Shown here piece after piece: positions 52,020-61,716 of a stretch of 64,000 nt of DNA. Below the pieces are notes generated by a model that was not told the DNA's origin, did not search any database, and saw only the letters and a program-made list of their open reading frames with translations. The stretch comes from Stappia indica. GTDB lineage: Bacteria; Pseudomonadota; Alphaproteobacteria; Rhizobiales; Stappiaceae. The position numbers and the translations under genes are program-made. The stretch lies in assembly GCF_009789575.1 (NCBI RefSeq), contig NZ_CP046908.1, forward strand, positions 186,001 to 250,000, in the 5' to 3' direction. Position 1 is the stretch's first letter. Each line of letters opens with the position of its first letter.

Positions 52020-53486
52020 CTACAGGCTGGAGCGGAACACCTCGCCGCCCTTCATGATCAGCCGCAGCGACGTGTCCGGCGTTCCCAGGAACGACAGATC
52101 CGTCTCGGGTTCGCCATCGACCACCAGCAGGTCTGCGAGCGCGCCCGGCGCCACGACGCCGACCGGCGCGCGGTAGGGATTGCGCTCGCCCGACATGGCA
52201 AGCAGCTCGCCGGCGCGCCCGGTCGCCGCACGCAGCGCCTCCAGCGGGCTCATGAACCGGGTGAGCTTGGCCAGCTGGCGCCCCTGCGAGGCCGCGTTTC
52301 CGGGGCTCATCAGCACATCGGTGCCGAAGACGGAGCGCACCCCCAGCTCGCGCGCCATCGCATAGGCCCCCACGGTCCCTTCCGAGACCCGTTGCTGGTC
52401 GGCGCGCATGCGCGGATCGGCGTAGACATTGGCGTCCTCGTCGGTGAGGAAGGGCTGCAACGACCACCAGATGCCTTCGTCGGCCATCATCGCGATGGTC
52501 TCCTCGTCGGCGAGCTGGCCGTGCTCGATGCAGCGCACGCCGGCGCGGATGGCGCGCTGGATGCCCTTCGGCGTGTAGACGTGAACGCAGACATAGGTGC
52601 CCCAGTCCGACGCGGCGTCGACGCCGGCGCGCAGCTCCGCCTCGGTGAACTGGGTGCTGTCGAGCGGGTCGTAGGCGGACGACACGCCGCCGCCGGCCAT
52701 CATCTTGATCTGGCTGGCGCCGCGCATCAGCTGCTCGCGAACCCGGCGCAGCACCTCGTCGACGCCGTCGGCGATCGCGGTGACGCCGACCCGGTCGGGA
52801 TAGCTCAGCGGATCGCGGTCGGCCCTCGGCAGGTCGTTGAGCATGCGGAAATCGCCATGCCCCGAGGTCTGCGAGACCAGGGCGCCGGAGGGAAAGATCC
52901 TCGGTCCGGCGACGACGCCTTCATCGATCGCCCGCTTGAGCGCGAAGGCGGGTCCGCCGACGTCGCGCACGGTGGTGAAGCCGCGCAACAGCGTGGCCCC
53001 GGCCTCGCGCGCGGCCAGAAGGTGCACATAGGCGATGTCGCCGGTAAGCGCCGTGACCTGCGAAACGCTGACCAGCGTCGAATGCCAGTGGCAGTCGATC
53101 AGCCCGGGCATGGCGACGCGGCCGCCGCAATCGAGCCGGGTCGCCTCGGCCGGCCCCTGGCCTTTCGGCGGCAGGGCCGAGATGACGCCGTTCTCGATCA
53201 GGATGTCGACATCGTCGCGGATGCTCAGCTCCTGCCCGTCGAAGAGCCGCAGATTGGTGAGGAGCAGCGGCCGGCCCGGCTCGCCCGTCTGGGCGCGCGA
53301 GGGAGCAAGACCGAAACCGGCGAACAGGCCTACGACCGCCGCGGCACCGCCGATCAACTCCCGGCGCGACAGATCCGCCTCGATCCGGCGATAGGCGGCA
53401 AGCGTCTGCGGCGCGCCGCAGCGACAGGCCATGGGAAGCCCGTCCTGATGTGGGGTCCCCGTGAAACAACAGGCGCACAGAAGCAT
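52020..53486 (-). CDS. Tat-exported amidohydrolase family protein
   Basis: 488 aa. A twin-arginine-like signal (SRRELIGGAAAVVGLF) follows an N-terminal Cys-rich stretch (LCACCF, ACRCG). The metal-dependent barrel has HWH (DCHWH), the carbamoylated-type Lys region QIKMMAGGG, HVYTPKG, EHGQLAD and FGTDVLM, as in imidazolonepropionase/prolidase-like enzymes. GAGG lies 6 bases before ATG 53486; ATG 53432 is an alternative. Substrates are cyclic amides, dipeptides or lactones. It is a lone gene. Confidence 0.85.
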   Translation of the reverse strand: MLLCACCFTGTPHQDGLPMACRCGAPQTLAAYRRIEADLSRRELIGGAAAVVGLFAGFGLAPSRAQTGEPGRPLLLTNLRLFDGQELSIRDDVDILIENGVISALPPKGQGPAEATRLDCGGRVAMPGLIDCHWHSTLVSVSQVTALTGDIAYVHLLAAREAGATLLRGFTTVRDVGGPAFALKRAIDEGVVAGPRIFPSGALVSQTSGHGDFRMLNDLPRADRDPLSYPDRVGVTAIADGVDEVLRRVREQLMRGASQIKMMAGGGVSSAYDPLDSTQFTEAELRAGVDAASDWGTYVCVHVYTPKGIQRAIRAGVRCIEHGQLADEETIAMMADEGIWWSLQPFLTDEDANVYADPRMRADQQRVSEGTVGAYAMARELGVRSVFGTDVLMSPGNAASQGRQLAKLTRFMSPLEALRAATGRAGELLAMSGERNPYRAPVGVVAPGALADLLVVDGEPETDLSFLGTPDTSLRLIMKGGEVFRSSL

Positions 53487-53868
53487 CACATACCTCGCTG
53501 GACATGCCGGAACGCATGCCATTGTGGGTCGCGTTCGACAGGACTGTCAAACCACAGCGAAGACTATCGTCAGTTTCAACAATAGACGTTCTGATATGAC
53601 GAAATATTCAAGGTAAACGCGGCCCGTGAAACCGGCATGACAACTGGATGAAAGCGTAAGAAAATGGCTCTTCTCAAACTTTCCCAGCAGCCGGAAACTG
53701 GCACTCTTCCGGGTACAACGGCAACACAGGATGCCAAATTGCCGCCTGGGCAATTGACGCTTGGAGCTGCGGGGCAGTAGCGTTCAAGTCGCCTGTGCAG
53801 CACACCCGTGCTGCGGACTGGATCGCACGCGTTGCAAGGATCACGCGTTGCAAGCAAGGAGCGGCCCC
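53487..53868. other. 382-bp intergenic region between divergent genes
   Basis: Should carry the promoters of the minus-strand amidohydrolase gene and the plus-strand outer-membrane gene. It is AT-richer near 53560-53660. I see no gene, no terminator and no clear promoter pair. A short in-frame extension of the outer-membrane gene back to 53761 lacks a ribosome site and signal-peptide logic. Confidence 0.4.
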
Positions 53869-54678
53869 ATGGTCGACGGATCTGAGGGCTCGACGCCCAC
53901 ATTCAGCCGACGAATCGCCCGTCGGGCGCGGGTCCTTGCCGCCCTTGTGCCGGCGCTGCTCGTTTCGGCCCAGTTGCTGGCGCGCCCTGCCCATGCCGAG
54001 GACGGCTGGCGCTTCCAGGTCACGCCTTATGCCTGGGCGCCCTCCCTGTCGGGCAGCATCCGGCCGCGCCCGTTCCTGCCGACGGCCTCCTTCGACCGCC
54101 GCTTCAGCGACATCCTCGAAAATCTCGACGGCGCCTTCTTCCTCACCGGCACGGCCCGCTACGACCGCTTCGTGATCTTCGGCGATTTCACCTGGTCGGC
54201 CGTTACCGAGCAGGACCGGATCGCCCTGCCCTTCGCACCCTTCGGCTTCGATGTGCACGGCCAGGTGCGGCAACTCTCGGCGACGCTCGCCGGCGGTTAT
54301 TCCGTGGTCGACCGGCCCGAGTTCACGCTCGACCTGCTGGCCGGCGTCCGCCTGTGGCATATCGATGCCAGCGTCAATATCCGCGGCACCGGCCTTGCCG
54401 CCAGCAAGAGCGACACCTGGGCCGATCCGGTGCTGGCCGCACGGGCGCGGTGGCAATTCGCGCCCGACTGGTCGGTCATTGCCCTTGCGGATGTCGGCGG
54501 CTTCGGGGTTGGCTCTGAGGTCACCTGGCAGGCGGTCGGCACGCTCAACTACCGGATCAACGATCGCGTCTTCCTGTCGGCCGGCTACCGGCACATGGCC
54601 TTCGACTATGATCGCGGCGGCATGAAGCTCGACATCGACATGAGCGGCCCGCTGGCCGGCGTCACCTTCCGGTTCTGA
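53869..54678 (+). CDS. Outer-membrane beta-barrel protein (OmpW/porin-like)
   Basis: 269 aa with a signal peptide about residues 18-43 (RRARVLAALVPALLVSAQLL then AHA). The mature part consists of alternating amphipathic strands rich in aromatic residues, from WRFQVTPYAWAPSLSGSI to the terminal GPLAGVTFRF ending in Phe, the usual C-terminal aromatic of outer-membrane barrels. The ATG at 53869 has AAGGAG 7 bases upstream. It converges with the fatty acid desaturase. The exact ligand or pore role is unknown. Confidence 0.85.
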   Translation: MVDGSEGSTPTFSRRIARRARVLAALVPALLVSAQLLARPAHAEDGWRFQVTPYAWAPSLSGSIRPRPFLPTASFDRRFSDILENLDGAFFLTGTARYDRFVIFGDFTWSAVTEQDRIALPFAPFGFDVHGQVRQLSATLAGGYSVVDRPEFTLDLLAGVRLWHIDASVNIRGTGLAASKSDTWADPVLAARARWQFAPDWSVIALADVGGFGVGSEVTWQAVGTLNYRINDRVFLSAGYRHMAFDYDRGGMKLDIDMSGPLAGVTFRF

Positions 54679-54690
54679 AGGCCCGCCGGG

Positions 54691-55800
54691 TCAGGATGCG
54701 CCCGCCCGCGGGCAGCGCAGGTCCTGGTTCTCGCCTTGCTGCGGATTGCGCCGCGAGGTGGCGAAATCGCGCCGCACATGGTCCCACCAACAGCCGAGAT
54801 AGGAGCGGTCCGAGCGTGCCGTGAAGGCCTCCGGCGCCGTCTTCGTCAGCTCCGGCAGCCGCGTCCAGGGCACGTTCGGGAACGTGTGGTGCTCGTTGTG
54901 ATAGCCGGTGTTGAAGAACAGCCGGTTGACCCAGCCATAGGTGGAGCGCGTCGGCACCTCGTCGTCGTCGCCCGGATGCTCGCTCAAGGACTGGCCGAGA
55001 TTCGAGATGCCGCACTTGCCCAGAAAGATCGACAGCGCCCAGTTGTGATAGAGCCAGCCGAGCCAGCCGAAGGCCGCCAGCAGCACCAGGTTGACGCCGA
55101 TGGACCAGCCGATGAACAGCCGCCGCTGCCATGCGGGCGCGCGGGTCGAGCCGATATGGCGCTGGCGGTCGCGCGACACCCGGCCCGTCAGCCGCTCGTA
55201 GAGCCGCGGGAAGATCTCGTCCGAGATGATGAAGCCGAACGGCAGCAGGTGGACGACCAGCGTTGCCACCGTCAGCACCCGCTGCAGGCGCGGCCGCCCT
55301 TCCACCAGCATTTCCCGTGCCTTGAAGGCGCACAGGTCCTCGTGTTCGTAGTCGCGCTCGTAGTCGCCGATATAGGGGTGATGGCTCGACAGGTGCTCGT
55401 GCTGGTAGGTCAGCTGCTTGCCGAACGAGCCGAGGATCGTCTCCAGCCCCAGGTCGAAGGCGAGCTTCGCCTTTTCGCCGCGAAAGATCAGCCGGTGCGC
55501 CGTCTCGTGCACCAGGGCGCCGGCCGCATGGATGACGAACTGGCCGATCAGGAAGGCGGCGAGGAACACCACCAGCAGGTTGCTGTCCGACACCGCCCAG
55601 GCAACGCCCCAATGCAGCGCCAGCAGCACGGGCACGAACAGCACGGTGCGCCAGTCCGGCCCGGCCAGCGTGCGCAGCTCCGGATGAGTGCGCAGGATGT
55701 CCTTGCGCATCTGCAGGTGGCGGCGCGACTGCGGCGAGATCGGGCCATTGCCGCTCGTTGAAGCCTCGCTCGGGGACGGTGATGTGTCGATGCTGCTCAT
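54691..55800 (-). CDS. Fatty acid / sphingolipid-type desaturase
   Basis: 369 aa membrane di-iron desaturase. Three histidine boxes are complete: HETAH, HLSSHH and HNEHH (NTGYHNEHHTFPNVPW). The last region strongly recalls eukaryotic sphingolipid delta-4 desaturase DES1, which has the same NxGYHNEHHxFPNxPW pattern; ceramide as substrate is therefore plausible but not proven. Four hydrophobic segments are visible. ATG 55800 is preferred; the frame extends upstream only with a TTG. It converges with the outer-membrane protein gene, 12 bp apart. Confidence 0.88.
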   Translation of the reverse strand: MSSIDTSPSPSEASTSGNGPISPQSRRHLQMRKDILRTHPELRTLAGPDWRTVLFVPVLLALHWGVAWAVSDSNLLVVFLAAFLIGQFVIHAAGALVHETAHRLIFRGEKAKLAFDLGLETILGSFGKQLTYQHEHLSSHHPYIGDYERDYEHEDLCAFKAREMLVEGRPRLQRVLTVATLVVHLLPFGFIISDEIFPRLYERLTGRVSRDRQRHIGSTRAPAWQRRLFIGWSIGVNLVLLAAFGWLGWLYHNWALSIFLGKCGISNLGQSLSEHPGDDDEVPTRSTYGWVNRLFFNTGYHNEHHTFPNVPWTRLPELTKTAPEAFTARSDRSYLGCWWDHVRRDFATSRRNPQQGENQDLRCPRAGAS

Positions 55801-56041
55801 GGGGGCCGGAACGTAAGGGGCTGCCGAAGTGACTGGCAGCAAGCAGGCTGAGGGGCGAACAGTCAAACGGAATCTGCCACAATCCTGCCATCAGGAAAAC
55901 TGACGCTGGCGCCGCGAGACTGCGAGGCCGAATGCCGGACGAACGATGGCGGTCGGTCGCAACTCATAAAAATTGAAACAATTGCCTTAAAGGCGCTTTC
56001 ACGACTCGCGGGTATCCGTTTCTGTTTGGGGGAGACCGGAG

Positions 56042-56623
56042 ATGACGATGCCAGAATCCCTTCGCGCCCCTGCCGCTGCCCGCAATGCGGTCCGGATTGC
56101 GATTCTGGCTGCTTTCGCCGTCCTGCCGGGGGCGGCGCTTGCCGACAGCGACCCGCAGCAGCAGACGACGCTCGACGCGGCCGCCGCTCTTGCCGGGCGG
56201 GCTGCGGGATCTGATCTGGAGCGGGTCCGCGGCGACGTCGTGGAGCTGGCGGATCTCGCCCGCCGCCATATCGACGAGGCCGGTCTCGATGCCGCCTTGA
56301 AGGATTTCCTGTCGCCGCCCTGGACGCGCGAGGCCAACGGTCTGCACCTTTGGGGCGTCACCACCGACGGCGTCAGCTGGTTCGACACCGGCCACCCGGA
56401 GCTCGTCGGCATCGACGTGTCTAACATCACCGATATCGAGGGACGGTTCTGGACCCAGCTTGCCGAGGCCTCGGCAAGCGGCACGGGAGACAAGGTGTTC
56501 CTGCTTCTCTTCCCCCATCCCAGGACGGCCCGCTCGGCGGCGGGATATCACACGTGTTTCATGCTGGACGACGACGAGCGGATCCTGTGTGCAGGGGCAT
56601 TCGAAGATGCGCCGACCGGATAG
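56042..56623 (+). CDS. Secreted single-Cache-domain protein
   Basis: 193 aa, with a signal peptide (residues 15-35, ending ALA). The mature part RGDVVELADLARRHIDEAGLDAAL then LHLWGVTTDGVSWFDTGHPELVGIDVSN and the C-terminal GYHTCFMLDDDERILCAGAF resembles single-Cache periplasmic sensory domains. Two Cys in the C terminus may form a disulfide. The gene overlaps the next by 17 bp. It likely supplies a ligand-bound periplasmic partner for the membrane GGDEF-EAL protein, an inference from the overlap. Confidence 0.75.
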   Translation: MTMPESLRAPAAARNAVRIAILAAFAVLPGAALADSDPQQQTTLDAAAALAGRAAGSDLERVRGDVVELADLARRHIDEAGLDAALKDFLSPPWTREANGLHLWGVTTDGVSWFDTGHPELVGIDVSNITDIEGRFWTQLAEASASGTGDKVFLLLFPHPRTARSAAGYHTCFMLDDDERILCAGAFEDAPTG

Positions 56624-58766
56624 CCTGATCGGGCGCCTGCGGTTTTCCAACTGGCCGGTCACGGCAAAGGTGATGGCCGCGCCGCTGGTCAGCCTGATCG
56701 CGCTGGCCGCGATGACGGTGCTTGCCTGGCAGGCATTGACCACGCAGCGCGTGGCCATCATCACCAACCTGTCCCGGCTGGAGGCGGTGCTCGACCGCGC
56801 CTACGAGGTCTCGCATCACCTGGCGAGCGTCGAGGCCAATCTCTACAAGCTCTCCATGTGGAGCGAGATCGGCGTGCGCGGGGCCGAGCTTGAAGGGACG
56901 CTGCGGTCCATCAATTACGGCCTCGAGCGGGCAGCGACCGACATCGCGATGCTGGAAGGCGCGGAGCTCGAGGGCGTCGACAAGCTCCGCGAGGCGTTCG
57001 GCATCTATCGCCAGAACACCTCGCAGGCGGTGCTGCTGATCCTGCGCAACGCCACGCTCGGCGCCGTCGCCACCCGCGGCGGCCACAAGACCTATGCCGA
57101 GGTGGAGGCCCAGGCCCAAGCCCTCGGCAGCAACGCGTCCGAGCAGTTTCGCCAGGCGACCGAAGAGGCCGCGGCGACGTCCGACCGGTTGATCCGCAAC
57201 TTCGTCATCCTGTCGCTGCTGGGAGCCTTCGTCGCCGTTGCCGCCAGCATCGCCGCCTCGCGCGCGATCATCCGGCCGGTGACCGGTCTGGTGCGGACCA
57301 TCCGGGCACTGCTGCAAGGAGACCTTGCGACACCCGTCCCCCACACGGCCCGGCGCGACGAGATCGGCAGCATTGCCGTCTCGGTGCAGGAGCTGCAGCG
57401 CGCCTTGGTCAGCAACCGCGAGCTGGCGCAGGAGCGCGAGCAGAAGCAGGCGGAGCTGGAGTTCATCGCCGCCCATGACGGGCTGACCGGCGTTGCCAAC
57501 CGCAAGGCCTTCGACGCCTATCTCGACAAGGCGGCACAGGCGGTCGGTCCCGACGGCGAGCTGATCTTCCTGCTGGTCGATCTCGACAGTTTCAAGCCGA
57601 TCAACGACGCCTACGGCCACGAGGCCGGCGATACGGTGCTGAAGGTGCTGGCGCAGCGCTACCGCAACCTGGTGCGCCCCGGCGACATGGTCGCGCGCCT
57701 CGGCGGCGACGAATTCGCCATCGTCATCGTGTCGCAGGAGGGCAGCCGCGATCCGGAGCACTTCGCCAAGCGCGTGCTGGAGGCGACGGTCAATCCGGTG
57801 CGCCATGGCCCGCGCGAGCTCAGGGTCGGCGCCAGCATCGGCGTTGCCGGCAGCCAGTCCGTGCCGGGCGGCGCGCAGGCGCTGATGGGTGCGGCCGACC
57901 GGGCGATGTATGTCGCCAAGCAGGAAAAGCGCCCCTCCTACGCGGTCTATTCGCCGCAGATGGCGCCGCAGCGCTACGGGCTGGAGGACAAGGAGGAGAT
58001 CGAGCGGGCCCTGCGCGAGGGCGAGTTCGTGCTGCATTACCAGCCCAAGGTCGCGCTCGCCGACAACGGCCATGCCGGCTTCGAGGCGCTGGCCCGCTGG
58101 CGCCATCCCCAGCGCGGACTGCTGACGCCCGACAAGTTCCTGCCCCGGATCGACAGTTTCGGCCTGCAGGCCGACTTCACCATGCAGATGGCCCGCCAGG
58201 CGGTTGCCGATCTCAAGCGCTTTGGCGAGCTCGGCCTCGACAGCGGCGGCGTGTCGCTGAACCTGGAGGAATCCATGCTCGCCACCCGCAGCGGCATGGA
58301 CGAGCTGCGCCGGCTGGTGATGGAGAACCAGCCGCTCGCCCGTCTGATCACGCTGGAGATCACCGAGGACGTGTTCATCGCTCGCGCCGCGGAGACGATC
58401 CGCGACAATGTCGACATGCTCGCGGCCCTCGGCATCCGCATCTCGATGGACGATTTCGGCACCGGCTACGGCTCGTTCAAGCACCTGCGCGAATTCACCA
58501 TCCACGAGTTGAAGATCGACTGCGAGTTCGTCCACGGCATCGGTCGCGACCGCTCGGCCGAGGTGATCATCGACGGCTTCCTGGCGATCGCCTCCGGCCT
58601 CGGCGCCGTCGTGGTGGCGGAAGGGATCGAGACACGCGCCCAGGCCCGCTACCTGCTTCAGCGCGGCTGCCAGTTCGGCCAGGGCTTCCTGTTCTGCCGT
58701 CCCATCCCCTTCGAGGCGGCGGTGGAGTATCTCAACGAGCAGCAAACCCGTTCCTGCGCGGGCTGA
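56607..58766 (+). CDS. Membrane-bound bifunctional GGDEF-EAL c-di-GMP enzyme
   Basis: 719 aa. Order: helix at about 21-43, periplasmic four-helix-like region 44-195, helix about 197-217, HAMP, GGDEF domain about 285-445, EAL domain about 455-710. GGDEF is intact (RLGGDEFAIV) with an I-site RPGD. The EAL residues are all present: GFEALARW, VSLNLEE, LEITED, DDFGTGYG, LKID, AEGIET and QGFLF. Both synthesis and hydrolysis are therefore possible. Start at ATG 56607 gives 17 bp overlap with the Cache gene, so the pair is translationally coupled. Confidence 0.92.
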   Translation: MRRPDSLIGRLRFSNWPVTAKVMAAPLVSLIALAAMTVLAWQALTTQRVAIITNLSRLEAVLDRAYEVSHHLASVEANLYKLSMWSEIGVRGAELEGTLRSINYGLERAATDIAMLEGAELEGVDKLREAFGIYRQNTSQAVLLILRNATLGAVATRGGHKTYAEVEAQAQALGSNASEQFRQATEEAAATSDRLIRNFVILSLLGAFVAVAASIAASRAIIRPVTGLVRTIRALLQGDLATPVPHTARRDEIGSIAVSVQELQRALVSNRELAQEREQKQAELEFIAAHDGLTGVANRKAFDAYLDKAAQAVGPDGELIFLLVDLDSFKPINDAYGHEAGDTVLKVLAQRYRNLVRPGDMVARLGGDEFAIVIVSQEGSRDPEHFAKRVLEATVNPVRHGPRELRVGASIGVAGSQSVPGGAQALMGAADRAMYVAKQEKRPSYAVYSPQMAPQRYGLEDKEEIERALREGEFVLHYQPKVALADNGHAGFEALARWRHPQRGLLTPDKFLPRIDSFGLQADFTMQMARQAVADLKRFGELGLDSGGVSLNLEESMLATRSGMDELRRLVMENQPLARLITLEITEDVFIARAAETIRDNVDMLAALGIRISMDDFGTGYGSFKHLREFTIHELKIDCEFVHGIGRDRSAEVIIDGFLAIASGLGAVVVAEGIETRAQARYLLQRGCQFGQGFLFCRPIPFEAAVEYLNEQQTRSCAG

Positions 58767-58853
58767 GCGGATTTTTGCCGCCGCGCACTTGTTTGTGCGC
58801 CGTCGGTTCCCGCAAACTCGCCGGGCGACTCGTCCAGCCGAAAGGGCCCGCCG

Positions 58854-60065
58854 ATGATCTGCCGCCTTCCCCGCCCCTCACTTTCCCGCCTTTCCCTTGC
58901 CGCCGCCTGCGCTGCCGCGCTGCTTTCTGCCGCGCCCGCCATGGCCAACACGCCGTGCGGCGGCGACTTCGGCGCGTTTCTGAACGGCGTCGCCGACGAG
59001 GCCCGCACCAAGGGGCTGCCGGATGCGGCGATCCGCAAGACGCTGGGCGGCGCGCAGATCGACAGGACGGTGCTCTCGCGCGACCGCGCGCAAGGCGTCT
59101 TCAAGCAGGATTTCCTGACCTTCTCCAAGCGCTCGGTCAGCGGCTACCGGCTGAAGCACGGCGCCGGCAACATGAAGAAGTTCGCCAGGACCTTCGCCCG
59201 CGCCGAGGCCGACTACGGCGTGCCCGCCCCGGTGATCACCGCCTTCTGGGCGCTGGAGACGGATTTCGGCGCCGTCCAGGGCGACTTCAACACGGTGAAC
59301 GCGCTGGCGACGCTCGCCCATGACTGCCGGCGGCCCCAGCTCTTCCGCCCGCAGCTTCTCGCCGCCATCGAGATGGTCGCCCATGGCGACCTCGACCCGG
59401 CCCGCACCACCGGCGCCTGGGCCGGCGAGATCGGCCAGGTGCAGATGCTGCCCGAGGACATCATCCGCTTCGGCAAGGACGGCGACGGCGACAACCATGT
59501 CGACCTGAAGAACAGCGCGCCGGACACGATCCTCACCGCCGCCGGCTTCATCAAGAGCCTCGGCTGGCGCGCCGGCGAGCCCTGGCTGACCGAGGTGAAG
59601 CTGCCCGCCAGCCTGCCCTGGGAAAAGACCGGCCTCAACTTCGACACCACCGTCGGCGAATGGGCCAGGGCCGGCGTCACCGCCCGCGAGGGCCGCCTGC
59701 CTGCGGCGAACCTTCCCGCCGCCCTCTTGATGCCGCAGGGCCACAAGGGCCCGGCCTTCCTCGCCTACCCGAATTTCCGCGTCTATCTGGAGTGGAACCA
59801 GTCGTTCATCTACACGACGACCGCCGCCTATCTGGCAACGCGGCTCGCCGGCGCATCCCGCTACGATCCGGGCAATCCGGAGCCCGGCCTGTCGGACGCG
59901 CAGATGCGGCAGTTGCAGGAAAAGCTTGCCGCAAGGGGCCACGACGTCGGCAAGATCGACGGCATCCTGGGCGCCGGCACCCGTGCGGCGGTGCGGGCCG
60001 AACAGCTGCGCCTCGGCCTCCCCGCGGACGGCTGGCCTACACCTGCGCTTCTGGCGCGTTTCTAA
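58854..60065 (+). CDS. Lytic murein transglycosylase (MltB family) with PG-binding domain
   Basis: 403 aa, with a signal peptide (about 1-31, AMA). The SLT_2 catalytic domain has FWALETDFGAVQG with the catalytic Glu at about residue 131 and GQVQMLPEDIIRFG in the usual place, plus a C-terminal peptidoglycan-binding domain (LSDAQMRQLQEKLAARGHDVGKIDGILGAGT segment, shown in pieces). It cleaves glycan strands to 1,6-anhydro products. The ATG at 58854 begins the signal peptide; 87 bp separate it from the GGDEF-EAL stop. Confidence 0.92.
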   Translation: MICRLPRPSLSRLSLAAACAAALLSAAPAMANTPCGGDFGAFLNGVADEARTKGLPDAAIRKTLGGAQIDRTVLSRDRAQGVFKQDFLTFSKRSVSGYRLKHGAGNMKKFARTFARAEADYGVPAPVITAFWALETDFGAVQGDFNTVNALATLAHDCRRPQLFRPQLLAAIEMVAHGDLDPARTTGAWAGEIGQVQMLPEDIIRFGKDGDGDNHVDLKNSAPDTILTAAGFIKSLGWRAGEPWLTEVKLPASLPWEKTGLNFDTTVGEWARAGVTAREGRLPAANLPAALLMPQGHKGPAFLAYPNFRVYLEWNQSFIYTTTAAYLATRLAGASRYDPGNPEPGLSDAQMRQLQEKLAARGHDVGKIDGILGAGTRAAVRAEQLRLGLPADGWPTPALLARF

Positions 60066-60214
60066 CGCGGTGGATTTCGATCCCGGCGACAAGGTTGCTC
60101 GGCCGCTTTGAGCCCGGAGCAGACAAGCAAACTTTCTACAATGATCCACATCAACACGTGAAAAGAAAACTGAGATTACCCTCAACACATTCAGCGCTGT
60201 AAAACGAGGGGACA

Positions 60215-61624
60215 ATGAAGATAACCCGCCGCAGATTTACGCAGGTCGCCAGCTCCGCCATTGCGTTCACAGCCGCAGGGGTAATCGGACTTCCCGCTCG
60301 GGCCGCCATTACCGTTTCCCCCGAAGTGGCCCGCGCCATCGCGAAGGAGGCCTATATCTATGGCTTCCCCATGGTGGATTGCTACCGCATCATGTGGGCT
60401 TACTTCGTCAATGAGAAGAGCAGGGAATACAAGGGACCGCCGAACGGTCTGTACAGCGAGGCCAACGTCTACACACCTGCCGACACGGCCGTGCAGACCC
60501 CCAACTCGGACACGCCGTATTCCTTTTGCTGGCTTGATTTGCGAGCCGAACCGATTGTACTGACCTTGCCGAAGATCGAAGCGAAACGCTACTACTCGGT
60601 TCAGTTGGTCGACTCCTACACGTATAACTTCGATTATCTTGGCACCCGTGCAACCGGAAATGACGGTGGCAGCTTTCTGATCGCCGGTCCGGGCTGGAAG
60701 GGCGAGACGCCAGAAGGCATCGCCAAAGTCATTCAGGCCGAGACGGACTTCGTGCTGGCGATCTACCGCACACAACTGTTTGGCCCGAAGGACATCGACA
60801 AGGTCCGCGCGATTCAAGCGGAATACAAGCTCGCACCGCTTTCCGCCTTTGCGGGAACTCCGGCCCCGGCCGCCGCGACGCCCGTGAACTTCGCAACACC
60901 TCTGTCTGCCGCCGATGAACGGACCTCGCTTGAACTGTTCAATCTGCTGTCCTTCATACTTCAGTACGTCCCGGTTCTTCCCGATGAAAAGGATCTGCGG
61001 GACCGCTTTGCCCAGATCGGCATCGTTCCGGGCGAAAAGATCGACATCGCCTCCTTGTCGAGCAAAATGGCTGAGGCGCTGAAGGCTGGAATGGTCGACG
61101 GGCAGGCAGAGATTGACGCGCGCCGAAAGACAACTGAGACTTCGGAGAACCTGTTCGGGACACGGGCTTTCATCAATGGTGACTATGTGAACCGTGCAGT
61201 GGGCGCCCAGATGGGAATTCTCGGGAATTCAAAGGAAGAGGCCTACTATGGCCTTTTCGGAGAAGCGGCGGATGGCAAGCCGCTCTCGGGCGAGACTAGC
61301 TATGTGATGCGATTTGAAAAGGGTCAGCTTCCGCCCGCGAAAGCGTTCTGGTCGATTACCATGTACGACCTGCCGCAGCAGTTTCTCGTGGCCAACCCGA
61401 TTGACCGTTATCTGGTCAACTCCCCCATGGTTCCTGATCTGGTGACGGAGGCCGACGGCAGCATATCGATCTACCTCTCGGCAACGAAACCCGAAGGAGC
61501 TAAGGCCAAGAACTGGCTGCCCGCACCGAAGGGTCCCTACATGGCGGTGCTGCGGGTCTACTATCCAGAGGCGTCCGTGCTCGATGGCACATGGAAGCAG
61601 CCGGAAGTGCAACTCGCGAACTGA
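60215..61624 (+). CDS. DUF1254/DUF1214 protein with Tat-type signal
   Basis: 469 aa. A twin-arginine signal TRRRFTQVASSAIAF runs to about residue 31 (GLPARA). DUF1254 is the N-terminal half (YIYGFPMVDCYRIMWAYF, then PNSDTPYSFCWLDLRAEPIVLTLP), and DUF1214 the C-terminal half (FWSITMYDLPQQFLVANPIDRY with SPMVPD). This pair is widespread and of unknown function. Base composition is clearly lower in GC than the neighbours, suggesting more recent acquisition. Good ribosome site GAGGGG. A strong terminator follows. Confidence 0.9.
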   Translation: MKITRRRFTQVASSAIAFTAAGVIGLPARAAITVSPEVARAIAKEAYIYGFPMVDCYRIMWAYFVNEKSREYKGPPNGLYSEANVYTPADTAVQTPNSDTPYSFCWLDLRAEPIVLTLPKIEAKRYYSVQLVDSYTYNFDYLGTRATGNDGGSFLIAGPGWKGETPEGIAKVIQAETDFVLAIYRTQLFGPKDIDKVRAIQAEYKLAPLSAFAGTPAPAAATPVNFATPLSAADERTSLELFNLLSFILQYVPVLPDEKDLRDRFAQIGIVPGEKIDIASLSSKMAEALKAGMVDGQAEIDARRKTTETSENLFGTRAFINGDYVNRAVGAQMGILGNSKEEAYYGLFGEAADGKPLSGETSYVMRFEKGQLPPAKAFWSITMYDLPQQFLVANPIDRYLVNSPMVPDLVTEADGSISIYLSATKPEGAKAKNWLPAPKGPYMAVLRVYYPEASVLDGTWKQPEVQLAN

Positions 61625-61689
61625 TACACATGCGCGTCTCGATCGGTCAGGCTTGGAGAGCAGCTCAACCAGATCCGCCGACATTACAG

Positions 61690-61716
61690 GCCCGGGCGTT
61701 ATTCGCCCGGGCTTTT
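61690..61716 (+). terminator. Rho-independent terminator after the DUF1254 gene
   Basis: GCCCGGGCG at 61690-61698 pairs perfectly with CGCCCGGGC at 61704-61712 around TTATT, followed by four Ts at 61713-61716. It lies 65 bp after the stop codon. Confidence 0.9.

Noticed and set aside
58783-58800. GCGCAC hairpin (TTGTTT loop) after the GGDEF-EAL gene as a terminator
   Set aside because: The stem is only 6 bp and no run of Ts follows it.
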